64,000 bases of DNA from Pelagicoccus sp. SDUM812003 (GCF_031127815.1 NZ_JARXHY010000004.1:62001-126000); one strand, 5' to 3'. Positions 50,583 to 60,053 are shown, numbered from the stretch's first letter. The notes: generated by a model from the letters alone, not told the origin. Numbers and translations are program-made.

Positions 50583-53500
50583 ATGTCAAAAACGAGAGAG
50601 CAGAATGGTCAGCCCGCCGAATCCGAGAGCGAGGATTCTTTGGTCGGGTATCTTGAAAAACGTAATAAGAACCGGTTTGGAGGTATCCCGGTAGAGAAAG
50701 GGCAGTTGTATCCCCTCAAGAAATACATCGATCGAAAAGAAGAAGAGAAGTTCGATCCAGATACTTACCTCGCAAAGAAGTCGGGATTCGATCCCTCACA
50801 GCCATTCACGATCGAAAAAGAATCTCAACCCTTCGACCCCTTCGCCCAGGGATTGGCGATAGAGGACCGCTCATCGAATACCGGATTCGATCCCGACGCC
50901 TACCTTTCCAGCAAGAAGCCTGAGACCGGCACCTTCGAAGGGCTAGCCGGTTCGCTCAACCGCGGAGCCCTGCAGGCCGAGGAGGGCTTGAGAGCCGCCG
51001 CCATCGAGTCTGACCTAGGCAGCTTCAGAGGCGACGACATCCCCCGACTGACCGCCGAACGCGAGCAGCTAGAGGCGATCGATCAGGCCCCGCTATCATG
51101 GGAGGACCGCTTCCGCCAGAAGGTGGAGCTCGCTAGAGCTAAGACCCTCGAGAACGCCGCCATCCGAGGGCAGGAGCGAGCGGGCCGGAACATCGACACC
51201 CAGGCCAGCCGCATCGCCGAGATACAGGACCTCAAGGCCAAGACCGCCATGACGCAGGCCTATCGCGACTACGTCGAGGGAGAGGACTGGTTCGCCGCCT
51301 TCAAGCGGAACCCGATCGAGGTTTCCGCCAACCTGATGCTAGAGAGTCTTGTGGGCTCTTCGCCGACCCTTGCCGCCACCATCCCCGCCTCGCTGGCCGG
51401 TCCTGTAGGCACCGCGGCCGCAGCCGGCATAGGAGGAGGCATGCAGGAACGCTCCGCTCTGATGCTGGAGCTCCTGCAGAAGGACTATCAGGTCGATCTT
51501 TCAGACCCGCAGCAGCTCAAGGACGCCTTCACCAACCCCGAGATCATGGCCGACGTGACCAGCCGAGCCAGCCAGGGCGGGGCCATCGTGGGAGCCGCCG
51601 AAGGCCTCAGCGGAGGCGTAGCGGGCAAACTGGTGCCGGGAGCCGGTTCGGGAGTGAAACGACTCGTGGGAGGCGTCGCAGCCGATCAGGCCGCCCAAGC
51701 CGCCATCGAGGGCGGAGGAGAGGCCACCAAGCAGCTTGTCGTCAACGACGAGATCGACGGCAGGGAGGTCTTTTCCGAAGTGGTAGGAGGCAGAGCCGCC
51801 GATTCGGTCGAAACCGCCCTCAACGTGTCGCAGAGAGTGCCAGACGAGCGCAGACGCGCCAAGATCGAACAGCTCAGGCAGGAGAACGACCAGCGGATCG
51901 GAGAGAAGCCGAGCGCCGTTCGCGACAACGCGCCGCGAGAGCTGGAATTCGTCGACGGCAGCAAAGGAACCTTCACGCCAGCCGATCCCGACGCGGACCC
52001 CTTCGAATCCAGTCTATCGCCCGAGGCCAGGCAGCGCGTCGACGAGGACAGGAAGCTCAGAAACGAGAAGCGACTCGTTCAGGAGTACGGACTTTCCCCG
52101 GAGGAGCTGGAACGCACGACCGAGGACGCGAAGGCCCGCTACCTCTCGATGACGCCCGAGGAGGTGAAGATAGAGCGCGACCTGCAGGCGAAGCGCGTCG
52201 AGGAGAACCGCCAGGCGGAACAGGCCAGACTAGAGGCCCAGATCGAGCAGGACCGACGCCGCAAGCTCGAGCAGAAGGAACGGATCCGACAGGAAAGAGC
52301 GGAGATCAAACGACTCGAATCCGAGGGCGTGAACGCCGACGGGCAGCTCGACTACGAGCTTCTCGACGACGACCGGCTTTCCACCCTGGCCAATCAGGAC
52401 GACGAGCAGGCCCAGCGCGAGATCATGCGACGCGAGGACGAACGCGCCTACAACCGCGAGCCCGGAGACGAGATCCAAAGACGAGTCGCCAAGGCGGGCA
52501 AGCTGCTATCCCCTCGCAAGGCTCAGGAGCTTTTCAACGATCCGCTGGTAGGCGAGCTGCAGCGACTGCAGAAGGCCCGCCCCGGACTCTTCAGCGACTC
52601 AGGCCGACCGCTCGGAACGATGCTCGACATCCTCAAGAACGACGACGGATTCACCCAGCTATCGGACGAGATCGGACTCATCGACGCCCTGGAGGAAAGC
52701 ATCGGAGGCCGCGAGATGTTCCCAGACGCCAGCGACGACGTTCCGTTCTCCGCAAGCCCGCAAGGCGACCCGATGCCCGACCTTCAGCGAGCCGCCCGTC
52801 AGTTCGCCAGCGAGGGAGGCAGCCAGATCCAGTTTCAAGAAGCTCAAGCCCAGGGGAATGATCAAGCAGCAGTCGCCAACGAAGCGAGGAGATTAGGGCT
52901 TGAGCTTCGCTTCTTCCGAAGGACCGACGGACAGAGAAGCCCAGTAAACGGCTTCTACGACCCGCAGTCGGGCCGCGTTTGGATAGAGCAGGGAGCCAAC
53001 CGCGAGACCGCCTATCAGGCCATCCTCGACCACGAATGGACCCACGCCCTGGAGCGAACCGATCCGGAATCGTATCGCCGCCTCGTCGACTACTTCCAGC
53101 AGTCCGCCCCGAAGGCCTCCGAAGCCGCCTGGCTGCAGTATCGGGAGGACGCCCGCCGCGGAGGAGCCCCGGCCAGCAAAAGCCTGAGAGAGAGCGAGGG
53201 AACGGCCAAGCTCGCGGAGTTGGTGAGCTCGTCGGCCAGAGGCTTCAAGGACGACGCCTATTGGACCGATTTGGCGATTTCTCAACCGACCCTAATAGAT
53301 CGCATCATCGACGCCGTGAATCGCGTTCTGAAGCGCGTAAGCAATCGCGTTCAGGACAAGCGGATCAACTCCGAGCTAGCGAAGGCGACACTGGCTTTCC
53401 GCAGGACGCTTGAGAGGGCGAAGGCCAATGCCGCAGAACGTAGCCAGAATGCGAATACGGGTGATGTTCAGTTCGCCGCAGCCTACCACGGAAGCCCGCA

Positions 53501-56500
53501 CCGCTTCGACAGATTCACGACGGCGAAGATCGGTACCGGAGAAGGTATGCAGTCTTATGGATGGGGGATGTATTTCGCAGGGAATAAAGAAGTTGCCGAG
53601 TACTACAAAAAAGCTCTCACCGAAGGCAGGGGACTAAGAGCTAGAGACGTCGCCGCCAGATTGCTCGAATCGCTTCCTGATACCATGAGCCTTCAAGAAA
53701 AGGAGCAGTCTGTTATCGAAGAGCTTGAGAGACGCCGCGACAGATCGACCAACCCAGAGTTTATCGAACGAATGAACTCCGCTATCGAGGCTACCCGTAA
53801 CGGACTTACGGGAGCGTTCTACACAGTCGATCTCAAGCCATCAGAAGACGAGTATTTGCTTTGGGATAAGCAAATGACCGAACAGAGTGACAAGGTTAGA
53901 GAAGCCCTTTCAATAGACACTGATACGTTTTCCGTCGAGCCGGATGGAAGGCAATGGAAGGTTGTCAACGACCGTACTGGGGAAATTGTATCCAAAGGTT
54001 GGAACAATAAGAACACAGCGAACCGCATGGCTTCGATGGGAGTATCTCAAAAAGGCGAAGCCTATTATGCGACACTAGCTGCTAAGCTTGGCAACGAGCA
54101 GAGATTAGGAATAAACCGAGCCAAAGAAGCTGCATCCAAGTATCTCAGGTCTTTAGGAATTCGCGGCATCAAATTTCTCGATCAGGGAAGCCGCCAAGAT
54201 GGCGAAGGCTCCTACAACTACGTCATCTTCGACGATGCGGACGTAGAGATAACCGACATCCGCTTTTCCCGTTCCTCCGACCGTATTCAAGAACTGAGGA
54301 CACGGCTAGACGACCTGACCCGCCAGATAGAGGAGCTCGAGGCCAAGGGCGACGCGATGACCTACCGCGACACCGCCAAGCTCCGAAATCTGCTAGGCCA
54401 ACGCTCCGAGGCGCGAGTCGAGCTGATAGACGCCGAACGCTTCAACGACACCGACGAGACGACCGACGCGCCTACCAACGAGCAGGAGACGATCGACCTC
54501 ATCACCGACCCGGCGATCATCCGCACCGGAACCGCCACGCTCGAGAAGGAGCCAAGCGGCAAGTCGATCCTGAAGGACATCTACAAGGTCGCCTGGAAGG
54601 GATGGAGACGCTTCACCGAGCTGAACGAGGATCCGAAATGGCAGCGCTTCAAGGAGCAGATCGCCGATCTGGAACGTTCGGGCGAGATCATCCGCGAGGA
54701 GGTGAATCGAAATATCGAATACATCCTCGATCCGGTCAACCGAGGCCGCGAGGACGTGGGAGCGGATCTGCAGAAGGACTACCAGATCATCAGCAAACGG
54801 CTTCAGCAGGCCATGAACGCGGGCAAGTCCACCGCCGACCTTCAGAAGAAGGTTACGGACGCCTACAACCGCATGATCGAGGCCCCGTATCGGCTCTTCC
54901 GCCAGCTTGTGATCTTCCAGGACCTCAAGGTCCGCGCCGCCATGGTCAACCCCACCACCGGCAAGCCGCTCGCCCTGCCTAACAAGCTCACCCCGGAGCA
55001 GGTGGAGAAGCAGCTCGCGGCATTGGTGAAGAAGCTCAGAAACCACAAGGACCGGGCCAACGTTCAGGAGGCCATGCGACGCCACTACGACGCCATGGAG
55101 AAGGACCGCCAGCTTCTCGAGTCGTTCGGCTACGAGATCCCGCCTGACCAGAACAATCCCTACTACTATCCGCACAAGGTCATCGAGTACGAGATGAGCC
55201 GACTTCCCCAGCCGAAGTTTCTCAGCGACAAGCCGTTTCGCGGCTACCTGCAGGAGCTCACCGGCAGCGATAAGGACATCGACAGCGACTACCTTCAGGC
55301 GGTCTACTCCCACATGTACGAGGTGCGCCTGCACAATCAGCAGCAGCGGACCTTCGAGGAGGGCGTGAAGCCCTACGACATCGCCGACAAGGTGCTCAAG
55401 CAGGCGCAGGAGCGGGAGGACCGCGAGGCCGCGATGCAGAAGCGGAAGGCGCGCAAGTTCAACCGCAACATGATCCGCGAGGAGAACCTGCCCGAGGGCT
55501 ACGTGAAGCACGCCCTGGACATCAACACGCCCATGCGGCTCGCCGACGTGATCGACCGCGAGGCTTTAGCCAAGGAGCTAGGGGTTCAGATCAGCAGCGA
55601 GCAGCCTCTGATGCGACAGCTCTTCCAGATGGGCGTAGACGCGAAGCTCACCCCGGAAATGCTCAGCCGCGCTCTTGTGGCCAGTCCGAAGCGTATCGTC
55701 GTGATCCCCAAGGAGCTCAGCCAGCAGATCAGGACCATGATCAGACAGCAGGACGCCCCGGAAAGCTTCGTCGGAAGGACCGCCAAGTCCTTCAACAGGT
55801 TCTGGAAGTTCACCAAGCTCTTTCTCCCCTGGAACTATATCCGCTACGAGTACGGCAACACTCTGACCGACCTCGAGAAGCTGCTCAGCGGAGACCCGCG
55901 CGTCTATCAGTTGCTAGGCCAAGCCCATCGCGAGGTTGTCGAATTCATGAAGACCGGAAAGGGAGGCGTCAACGTGCGTCAGGCCTTCAGGAACGGAGTC
56001 TTCGATACCGTCACCCAGCAGGAGATCGAGGCTCTGCCCAAGCTGAAGGCCTTCGAGAACTTCACCCCGTCGGGCGAACAATGGAAGGGGCAGCTCGAGG
56101 ACCTCTGGAAGGGGACGGCCAAGATCAGCCGATATCGCGAGGCCCTCTTCCGCTACGCCAAGTTCCTGAGCGCCGTCGAGGCCTACGAGAACGGAGCCTA
56201 TCCGAAGTACCAAGGCGCCTACTCGAAGGAGGTTGAGGCCATGACCGACACCTATCAGGGAGCCGGGGACGCCATGTATCGCAAGGCCGGAAAGATCAGC
56301 CGCGAGACCTTCGGCGACTACGGGGCGATAGGCTACAACGGAAACCAGCTACGCCAGCACATGATCCCGTTCTACTCGTGGATCGAGATCAACTTCCGCT
56401 ACCATCGGAACATCCTCAGAAACTACCGCGATCTGATGCAGAACGGGCGTTTCGAGGACGCCAAGGGGGTAAGATACCATGGGGCCGCGATGGCCGCAGG

Positions 56501-57557
56501 ATTCGCCGCTCGGCTTCTTCTGCCCTATCTGGCAATCCAGATGTGGAACAACTCCGACGAGCGCGAGGAGCTGGAGAAGACGCTCAGCGAGCACGACCGC
56601 CGACGCCTTCATATCGTTCTCGGAAAGGACGACGAGGGGAAGACCATCGTGGTCTACGCCCCGACCGCTCTCGGCGACATCGCCGAATGGTTCGGAGGCA
56701 ACGACATGGCCCGCATCGCCGGCGAGATGTACCGCGGCGAGATCGATTTCGCCCAGGGGCTTGAAAGCTGGATGAAGGGCAGACCGGGAGATCTCGGAAA
56801 CAAGGTGCTCCAATCAGTCGGTCCTGTATTGAAAATCCCATACACGTACCTGTCCAAGCAGTACTCGTTTCCGGATGCGTTTGATCAGCGATCGATTCCC
56901 GAGTATGAGATTCTTCCGGTCATCATCGGTCAGGCTTCTGATCAGTTCGCCGTGGACTTGATTCGCCGCATTGTTGATGAGGACTATTACCCGATCAAGG
57001 ATCTGGGAGACTGGGCTCAGCAGCTCATTCTTCAGCGTCGCAAGCGCGATCCTGAGCAATGGGCCTACTACTCGATTAGGGACAAAGCCAACGACTTCAT
57101 GTCGAAGCATGGGAAGTCGTTCGACCCCGGAGTCAACAACAGCGAAGACGCCCAGCTTCTGCGATCGTTTCGCAAGGCGATCTACGATGGGGACGTTCGC
57201 CTCGCTTCAAAGTTCTACCTGCAGCTTCTCGACCACGGCTACACCTACGAGAGGTTTCAAGCGAGTTTGAGATCGCAGAATCCTCTGTCTTTTGTGCCGA
57301 AGCGTGATGGGCTCAGACGCAAGTTCGTCGAAGACCTCACGCCATGGGAAAGGGAACAACTTGATTTGGCTTTTGCCTACTACGCGAAGATAGGCGACGC
57401 CCGCGGAAGCGAGAGGTTTCTTTTCCCTTCGAACAGAAAGCTCCAGAGCAGATCAGCGTTCGAACCAGAGCTGGATAGACTGCGGAAAGTAGTCGACCAG
57501 CAGCTAGAAAACGACCGAGAGGCGCTAGCGAAGCGGCTTCTGAAACAGTCTCTATAA
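50583..57557 (+). CDS. Giant polyvalent protein (zincin, ADP-ribosyltransferase-like, LPD38-like)
   Basis: One frame of 2324 residues. Residues 1-130 are disordered with repeated FDPDxYL motifs. Residues ~240-360 are Ala/Gly-rich and hydrophobic (LAATIPASLAGPVGTAAAAG), possibly membrane-active. Residues ~480-660 form charged coiled coils. A metallopeptidase motif HEWTH lies at 817-821 (ILDHEWTHALERTD). From ~966 to 1228 comes an ART-PolyVal-type ADP-ribosyltransferase-like domain (Y968-HGSPHRFDRF, Y995-GWGMYFAGNKEVAEYY, ending in YNYVIFDDADVEI). A long helical region follows, then an LPD38-like part (~1738-2110: KLFLPWNYIRYEYGN, YGAIGYNGNQLRQHMIPFYSW). Such proteins occur in phages and conjugative elements and may travel with the DNA into the recipient. 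GC content is mosaic across the gene. Confidence 0.85.
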   Translation: MSKTREQNGQPAESESEDSLVGYLEKRNKNRFGGIPVEKGQLYPLKKYIDRKEEEKFDPDTYLAKKSGFDPSQPFTIEKESQPFDPFAQGLAIEDRSSNTGFDPDAYLSSKKPETGTFEGLAGSLNRGALQAEEGLRAAAIESDLGSFRGDDIPRLTAEREQLEAIDQAPLSWEDRFRQKVELARAKTLENAAIRGQERAGRNIDTQASRIAEIQDLKAKTAMTQAYRDYVEGEDWFAAFKRNPIEVSANLMLESLVGSSPTLAATIPASLAGPVGTAAAAGIGGGMQERSALMLELLQKDYQVDLSDPQQLKDAFTNPEIMADVTSRASQGGAIVGAAEGLSGGVAGKLVPGAGSGVKRLVGGVAADQAAQAAIEGGGEATKQLVVNDEIDGREVFSEVVGGRAADSVETALNVSQRVPDERRRAKIEQLRQENDQRIGEKPSAVRDNAPRELEFVDGSKGTFTPADPDADPFESSLSPEARQRVDEDRKLRNEKRLVQEYGLSPEELERTTEDAKARYLSMTPEEVKIERDLQAKRVEENRQAEQARLEAQIEQDRRRKLEQKERIRQERAEIKRLESEGVNADGQLDYELLDDDRLSTLANQDDEQAQREIMRREDERAYNREPGDEIQRRVAKAGKLLSPRKAQELFNDPLVGELQRLQKARPGLFSDSGRPLGTMLDILKNDDGFTQLSDEIGLIDALEESIGGREMFPDASDDVPFSASPQGDPMPDLQRAARQFASEGGSQIQFQEAQAQGNDQAAVANEARRLGLELRFFRRTDGQRSPVNGFYDPQSGRVWIEQGANRETAYQAILDHEWTHALERTDPESYRRLVDYFQQSAPKASEAAWLQYREDARRGGAPASKSLRESEGTAKLAELVSSSARGFKDDAYWTDLAISQPTLIDRIIDAVNRVLKRVSNRVQDKRINSELAKATLAFRRTLERAKANAAERSQNANTGDVQFAAAYHGSPHRFDRFTTAKIGTGEGMQSYGWGMYFAGNKEVAEYYKKALTEGRGLRARDVAARLLESLPDTMSLQEKEQSVIEELERRRDRSTNPEFIERMNSAIEATRNGLTGAFYTVDLKPSEDEYLLWDKQMTEQSDKVREALSIDTDTFSVEPDGRQWKVVNDRTGEIVSKGWNNKNTANRMASMGVSQKGEAYYATLAAKLGNEQRLGINRAKEAASKYLRSLGIRGIKFLDQGSRQDGEGSYNYVIFDDADVEITDIRFSRSSDRIQELRTRLDDLTRQIEELEAKGDAMTYRDTAKLRNLLGQRSEARVELIDAERFNDTDETTDAPTNEQETIDLITDPAIIRTGTATLEKEPSGKSILKDIYKVAWKGWRRFTELNEDPKWQRFKEQIADLERSGEIIREEVNRNIEYILDPVNRGREDVGADLQKDYQIISKRLQQAMNAGKSTADLQKKVTDAYNRMIEAPYRLFRQLVIFQDLKVRAAMVNPTTGKPLALPNKLTPEQVEKQLAALVKKLRNHKDRANVQEAMRRHYDAMEKDRQLLESFGYEIPPDQNNPYYYPHKVIEYEMSRLPQPKFLSDKPFRGYLQELTGSDKDIDSDYLQAVYSHMYEVRLHNQQQRTFEEGVKPYDIADKVLKQAQEREDREAAMQKRKARKFNRNMIREENLPEGYVKHALDINTPMRLADVIDREALAKELGVQISSEQPLMRQLFQMGVDAKLTPEMLSRALVASPKRIVVIPKELSQQIRTMIRQQDAPESFVGRTAKSFNRFWKFTKLFLPWNYIRYEYGNTLTDLEKLLSGDPRVYQLLGQAHREVVEFMKTGKGGVNVRQAFRNGVFDTVTQQEIEALPKLKAFENFTPSGEQWKGQLEDLWKGTAKISRYREALFRYAKFLSAVEAYENGAYPKYQGAYSKEVEAMTDTYQGAGDAMYRKAGKISRETFGDYGAIGYNGNQLRQHMIPFYSWIEINFRYHRNILRNYRDLMQNGRFEDAKGVRYHGAAMAAGFAARLLLPYLAIQMWNNSDEREELEKTLSEHDRRRLHIVLGKDDEGKTIVVYAPTALGDIAEWFGGNDMARIAGEMYRGEIDFAQGLESWMKGRPGDLGNKVLQSVGPVLKIPYTYLSKQYSFPDAFDQRSIPEYEILPVIIGQASDQFAVDLIRRIVDEDYYPIKDLGDWAQQLILQRRKRDPEQWAYYSIRDKANDFMSKHGKSFDPGVNNSEDAQLLRSFRKAIYDGDVRLASKFYLQLLDHGYTYERFQASLRSQNPLSFVPKRDGLRRKFVEDLTPWEREQLDLAFAYYAKIGDARGSERFLFPSNRKLQSRSAFEPELDRLRKVVDQQLENDREALAKRLLKQSL

Positions 57558-57560
57558 TTC

Positions 57561-58040
57561 ATGACCAACAGAACGAAGGATAACATCGGCCCCCTGTATT
57601 TTATGCCAGCACCTAAAGGAAACGAATATTTGAAGCTTCGGAAGAGCAACGGTACCAAGCCGAAGTTTGATGACCCCGAAGAATTTTGGGATAAATGCTG
57701 CGAGTATTTCGAATGGGTTGAGGCGAATCCGATCATCGAGAAGCGGTCCATCAAGGTTCGAGACGTGTCAACGGAAGTGGAAGTCAACCTCGTCCGCCCG
57801 ATGTCGCTTGCCGGCCTGCTTGAGCATATCGGATTGGATGAAGATGGTTTTGAACGGATAGGAAAGATCGACGGATATGCCTACTTCTTCGAGAGAGCAA
57901 AGTCCGTTATCTATGTTCAGACATTCGAGGCCGCTGCCGCGGGGCTGATTTCGCCAGAAGATGTGGCCTGGGAAATGTCAAAGGGCGACGAGTATGGCGC
58001 AGCGAAAAGCCCAAAGGAGGGAGAGCATGTCGGCTCCTAG
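57561..58040 (+). CDS. Small terminase / DNA-packaging protein (gp3-like), first copy
   Basis: The 159 residues match the phage DNA-packaging gp3-like group: APKGNEYLKLRKSNGTKPKF, PEEFWDKCCEYFEWVEANPI, MSLAGLLEHIGLDEDGFERI with a helix-turn-helix character, and AKSVIYVQTFEAAAAGLISP. These small terminase subunits recognise the packaging site and recruit the large subunit. It starts three bases after the giant gene. It aligns over its length with the next gene, sharing CE(Y/F)FEW, (S/T)L(A/S)GL and VIYxQxFE. Confidence 0.75.
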   Translation: MTNRTKDNIGPLYFMPAPKGNEYLKLRKSNGTKPKFDDPEEFWDKCCEYFEWVEANPIIEKRSIKVRDVSTEVEVNLVRPMSLAGLLEHIGLDEDGFERIGKIDGYAYFFERAKSVIYVQTFEAAAAGLISPEDVAWEMSKGDEYGAAKSPKEGEHVGS

Positions 58041-58527
58041 AGGAAACGAGTTCTGGAAGTCTCGCAGCAAACACGGGAGAAATTTTCTCTTCGCGACCCC
58101 CGAGAAGCTGTGGAATGCGGCTTGCGAGTTCTTCGAGTGGTGCGACGACAACCCGTGGCTGAAGAAGGATTTCAAGGGCAAGGACTGTAAGGAGGTAGAT
58201 CTGCCTACCCAAAGACCTTACACGCTCTCTGGGCTATGCTTCTATCTGCATTGTTCCGAATCCTATTTCAGGCAGTTCAAAAGCGAGCAGACAGGGAAGG
58301 ATCATTCTGAAGGTTTTCTGACGGTCATTGAGGATATCGAGGCAGTGATTTACACCCAGAAGTTCGAGGGAGCCGTGGTAGGCGCGTTCAATGCGAATAT
58401 CATCGCGAGAGAGCTAGGTCTAGCGGACAACCAGAACATCAAGCACGACGTCAGCGAGGAGCTCGCCACGCGACTAGCCAACGCCCGCAAGCGGCTTTCT
58501 AAACCAGAGGAGACCGACTCCCTATGA
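58027..58527 (+). CDS. Small terminase / DNA-packaging protein (gp3-like), second copy
   Basis: The start MSAPRGNEFWKSRSKHGRN is fixed by AAGGAGG six bases upstream. The 166 residues repeat the blocks of the previous protein: PEKLWNAACEFFEWCDDNPW, YTLSGLCFYLHCSESYFRQF, EAVIYTQKFEGAVVGAFNANIIARELGLADNQ. The C-terminal piece matches the family better than the first copy does. The genes overlap by 14 bases. Two diverged small terminases side by side with no large terminase nearby suggest the element redirects a helper's packaging motor, perhaps recognising different helpers (inference). Confidence 0.8.
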   Translation: MSAPRGNEFWKSRSKHGRNFLFATPEKLWNAACEFFEWCDDNPWLKKDFKGKDCKEVDLPTQRPYTLSGLCFYLHCSESYFRQFKSEQTGKDHSEGFLTVIEDIEAVIYTQKFEGAVVGAFNANIIARELGLADNQNIKHDVSEELATRLANARKRLSKPEETDSL

Positions 58528-58577
58528 AACCAAGTGTCGACGCTTGAACTTGGTTTCGTATCAATCCCGTCTTTGGA

Positions 58578-59705
58578 GTGCCCAAGAAGAGCAAAAAGGA
58601 CTTAATCAGGCTGATCGATTGGCCCAGTGACGAAAAGCTTCAAGCGATGCTCGAGGAGGAAGTCCCAAGCTCAATCGCTCGGAGAATTAGCGTAAAAACG
58701 AAAGACCTGCTAGCCTATTGCAGGAAATGCCGGATTCGAGTGCCTGAAGAGGAGTACTACTTCAAGCTCGATAGGCTGCTCGCTTCTTCTGCTGATAGGA
58801 GGATTGTCAGAAAGCCCAGAAAGACGCTTCAATGGCCTTTGCCTGCTCCATCTATTGCAGACTGGCAGGAGGATCTCATAGAGCTTTCAAGGTACTGTAA
58901 GGCAGGGGATGTCTACCGGGTCGAAGATTGGATATCCTTGGGATTGCCCATCCAGTACTTCAGGCGCGATGAGGAACTCGTCCGCGAGCTTCGTAAGTCT
59001 CCCCTTGTTTATGCGCTTGAGTCAGGCCACTATTCAGTCTGCGAGCTGCTCCTGTTGAACGGATTCGACCCGATGGCAGATGAGACATTTCACGCGAACA
59101 GACTGTTCGAATCCAGGCGACACGATCTGATCCACCTTCTATTGGATTTCGGTTGGTGGGACGACGATCTGGAGGCTGGCGAGGTTCTTTCGACGTACAA
59201 CAAGAAGCTGGCTCTCCGACTGTTCTCGATGGGGTGGAATCCTTGTCGAGAAAACCAGCTAGCAGAGTCTCTGAATTGGACGCGAAACTACGCTCCCATC
59301 GCTGGGATCGTGAAGGAGCTAGTGAAATTGGATCCCGAGCGAATCCGGCCGCAACTCGACATGGCGTTGGCTGGGGAGATCAGGGATCGGAACCTATCCA
59401 AAGCCAGGAGCTTGCTTCACATGGGAGCTCGCAAGAAGTGGAAGGCGGTCGAGATTGAACAGCAGGGTTTTCGTCGAGGCCATCCGCTTTGGGAAGCCAT
59501 CCACACAGGGAGGGCGAAGTTCTGGAATCTATTCGAGTTAGACTACTCGGATGTCGATCCGGTTTACTTGCTGAAGTTCGCTCTTTCGGAAGGGAATGAT
59601 GAGGTCTTCGATAGCATGGTAGCTGGTTTCCGGCGCTATGGACAGCTTGACGACATGACCGATCAAGCAGTCCGATTCGAAGTGGAACGAGCCCTGGCCG
59701 ACTAG
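58578..59705 (+). CDS. Ankyrin-like repeat protein, unknown
   Basis: A GTG start gives MPKKSKKDLIRLIDW. The middle of the 375 residues shows ankyrin-like helices, best in SPLVYALESGHYSVCELLLL followed by NGFDPMAD and in RHDLIHLLLDFGWWDDD. The N-terminal 80 residues are basic. No catalytic motif and no signal peptide. It is the first cargo gene past the packaging pair, 51 bases downstream. Ankyrin proteins mediate protein contacts; in mobile elements they are sometimes linked to defence or counter-defence, but nothing here proves that. Confidence 0.55.
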   Translation: MPKKSKKDLIRLIDWPSDEKLQAMLEEEVPSSIARRISVKTKDLLAYCRKCRIRVPEEEYYFKLDRLLASSADRRIVRKPRKTLQWPLPAPSIADWQEDLIELSRYCKAGDVYRVEDWISLGLPIQYFRRDEELVRELRKSPLVYALESGHYSVCELLLLNGFDPMADETFHANRLFESRRHDLIHLLLDFGWWDDDLEAGEVLSTYNKKLALRLFSMGWNPCRENQLAESLNWTRNYAPIAGIVKELVKLDPERIRPQLDMALAGEIRDRNLSKARSLLHMGARKKWKAVEIEQQGFRRGHPLWEAIHTGRAKFWNLFELDYSDVDPVYLLKFALSEGNDEVFDSMVAGFRRYGQLDDMTDQAVRFEVERALAD

Positions 59706-59726
59706 TTTATTCCGAACTTGGCGGAC

Positions 59727-59749
59727 GCGCTAGATTTAGGCTCTAGCGC
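59727..59749. terminator. Hairpin between convergent cargo genes
   Basis: Perfect 8-bp stem GCGCTAGA (59727-59734) / TCTAGCGC (59742-59749), loop TTTAGGC, then AGTTTCG. It lies between the ankyrin-like gene stop and the leftward RHH gene stop and can act on both strands. Confidence 0.6.
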
Positions 59750-59756
59750 AGTTTCG

Positions 59757-59960
59757 CTAGGCGACACTCTTCAACTCGTTCGACTGGCGGTTTCGGAGCA
59801 CCAACGTTATTTCCTTATCTCGGTCGTAAGCCGTTAGCATTTGCTTCAGAGCTATGTTTGCAGCTTCTTCGAAATGGAAACCGCATTCCTTGAGAAGTTG
59901 GTCCAGAATATGTTGGTCGTCGTCTGATAGGCTTAAGGTAACTTTGCGTTTTTGTGTCAT
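59757..59960 (-). CDS. Ribbon-helix-helix-like small regulator
   Basis: The 67 residues open with a strand KRKVTLSLSDDDQHIL followed by two helices (LDQLLKECGFHFEEAANIALKQML), the pattern of ribbon-helix-helix or related antitoxin-like repressors. It is transcribed away from an XRE-type gene across 93 bases that contain two operator copies and two promoters. It could repress both. No toxin lies directly behind it. Confidence 0.6.
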   Translation of the reverse strand: MTQKRKVTLSLSDDDQHILDQLLKECGFHFEEAANIALKQMLTAYDRDKEITLVLRNRQSNELKSVA

Positions 59961-59986
59961 ACAACAGTGGGTTTAATGGGTGGGTT

Positions 59987-60050
59987 TTGTAGACTATAAA
60001 CTACAAACATAGAGATTGAGTCAAGCGAGATTGTAGTTTTTAATCTACAA
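59987..60050. promoter_or_regulatory. Divergent promoters with twin operators TTGTAG-N8-CTACAA
   Basis: Two 20-base palindromes with identical arms lie at 59987-60006 and 60031-60050, 44 bases centre to centre. The rightward promoter is TTGAGT (60016-60021), 17 bases, TTTAAT (60039-60044). The leftward one is TTGACT (60024-60019 on the minus strand), 18 bases, TTTATA (60000-59995). Each operator covers one -10 box, and the two -35 boxes overlap. The rightward transcript would start about three bases before the XRE ATG and be nearly leaderless. Confidence 0.75.
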
Positions 60051-60053
60051 ATC

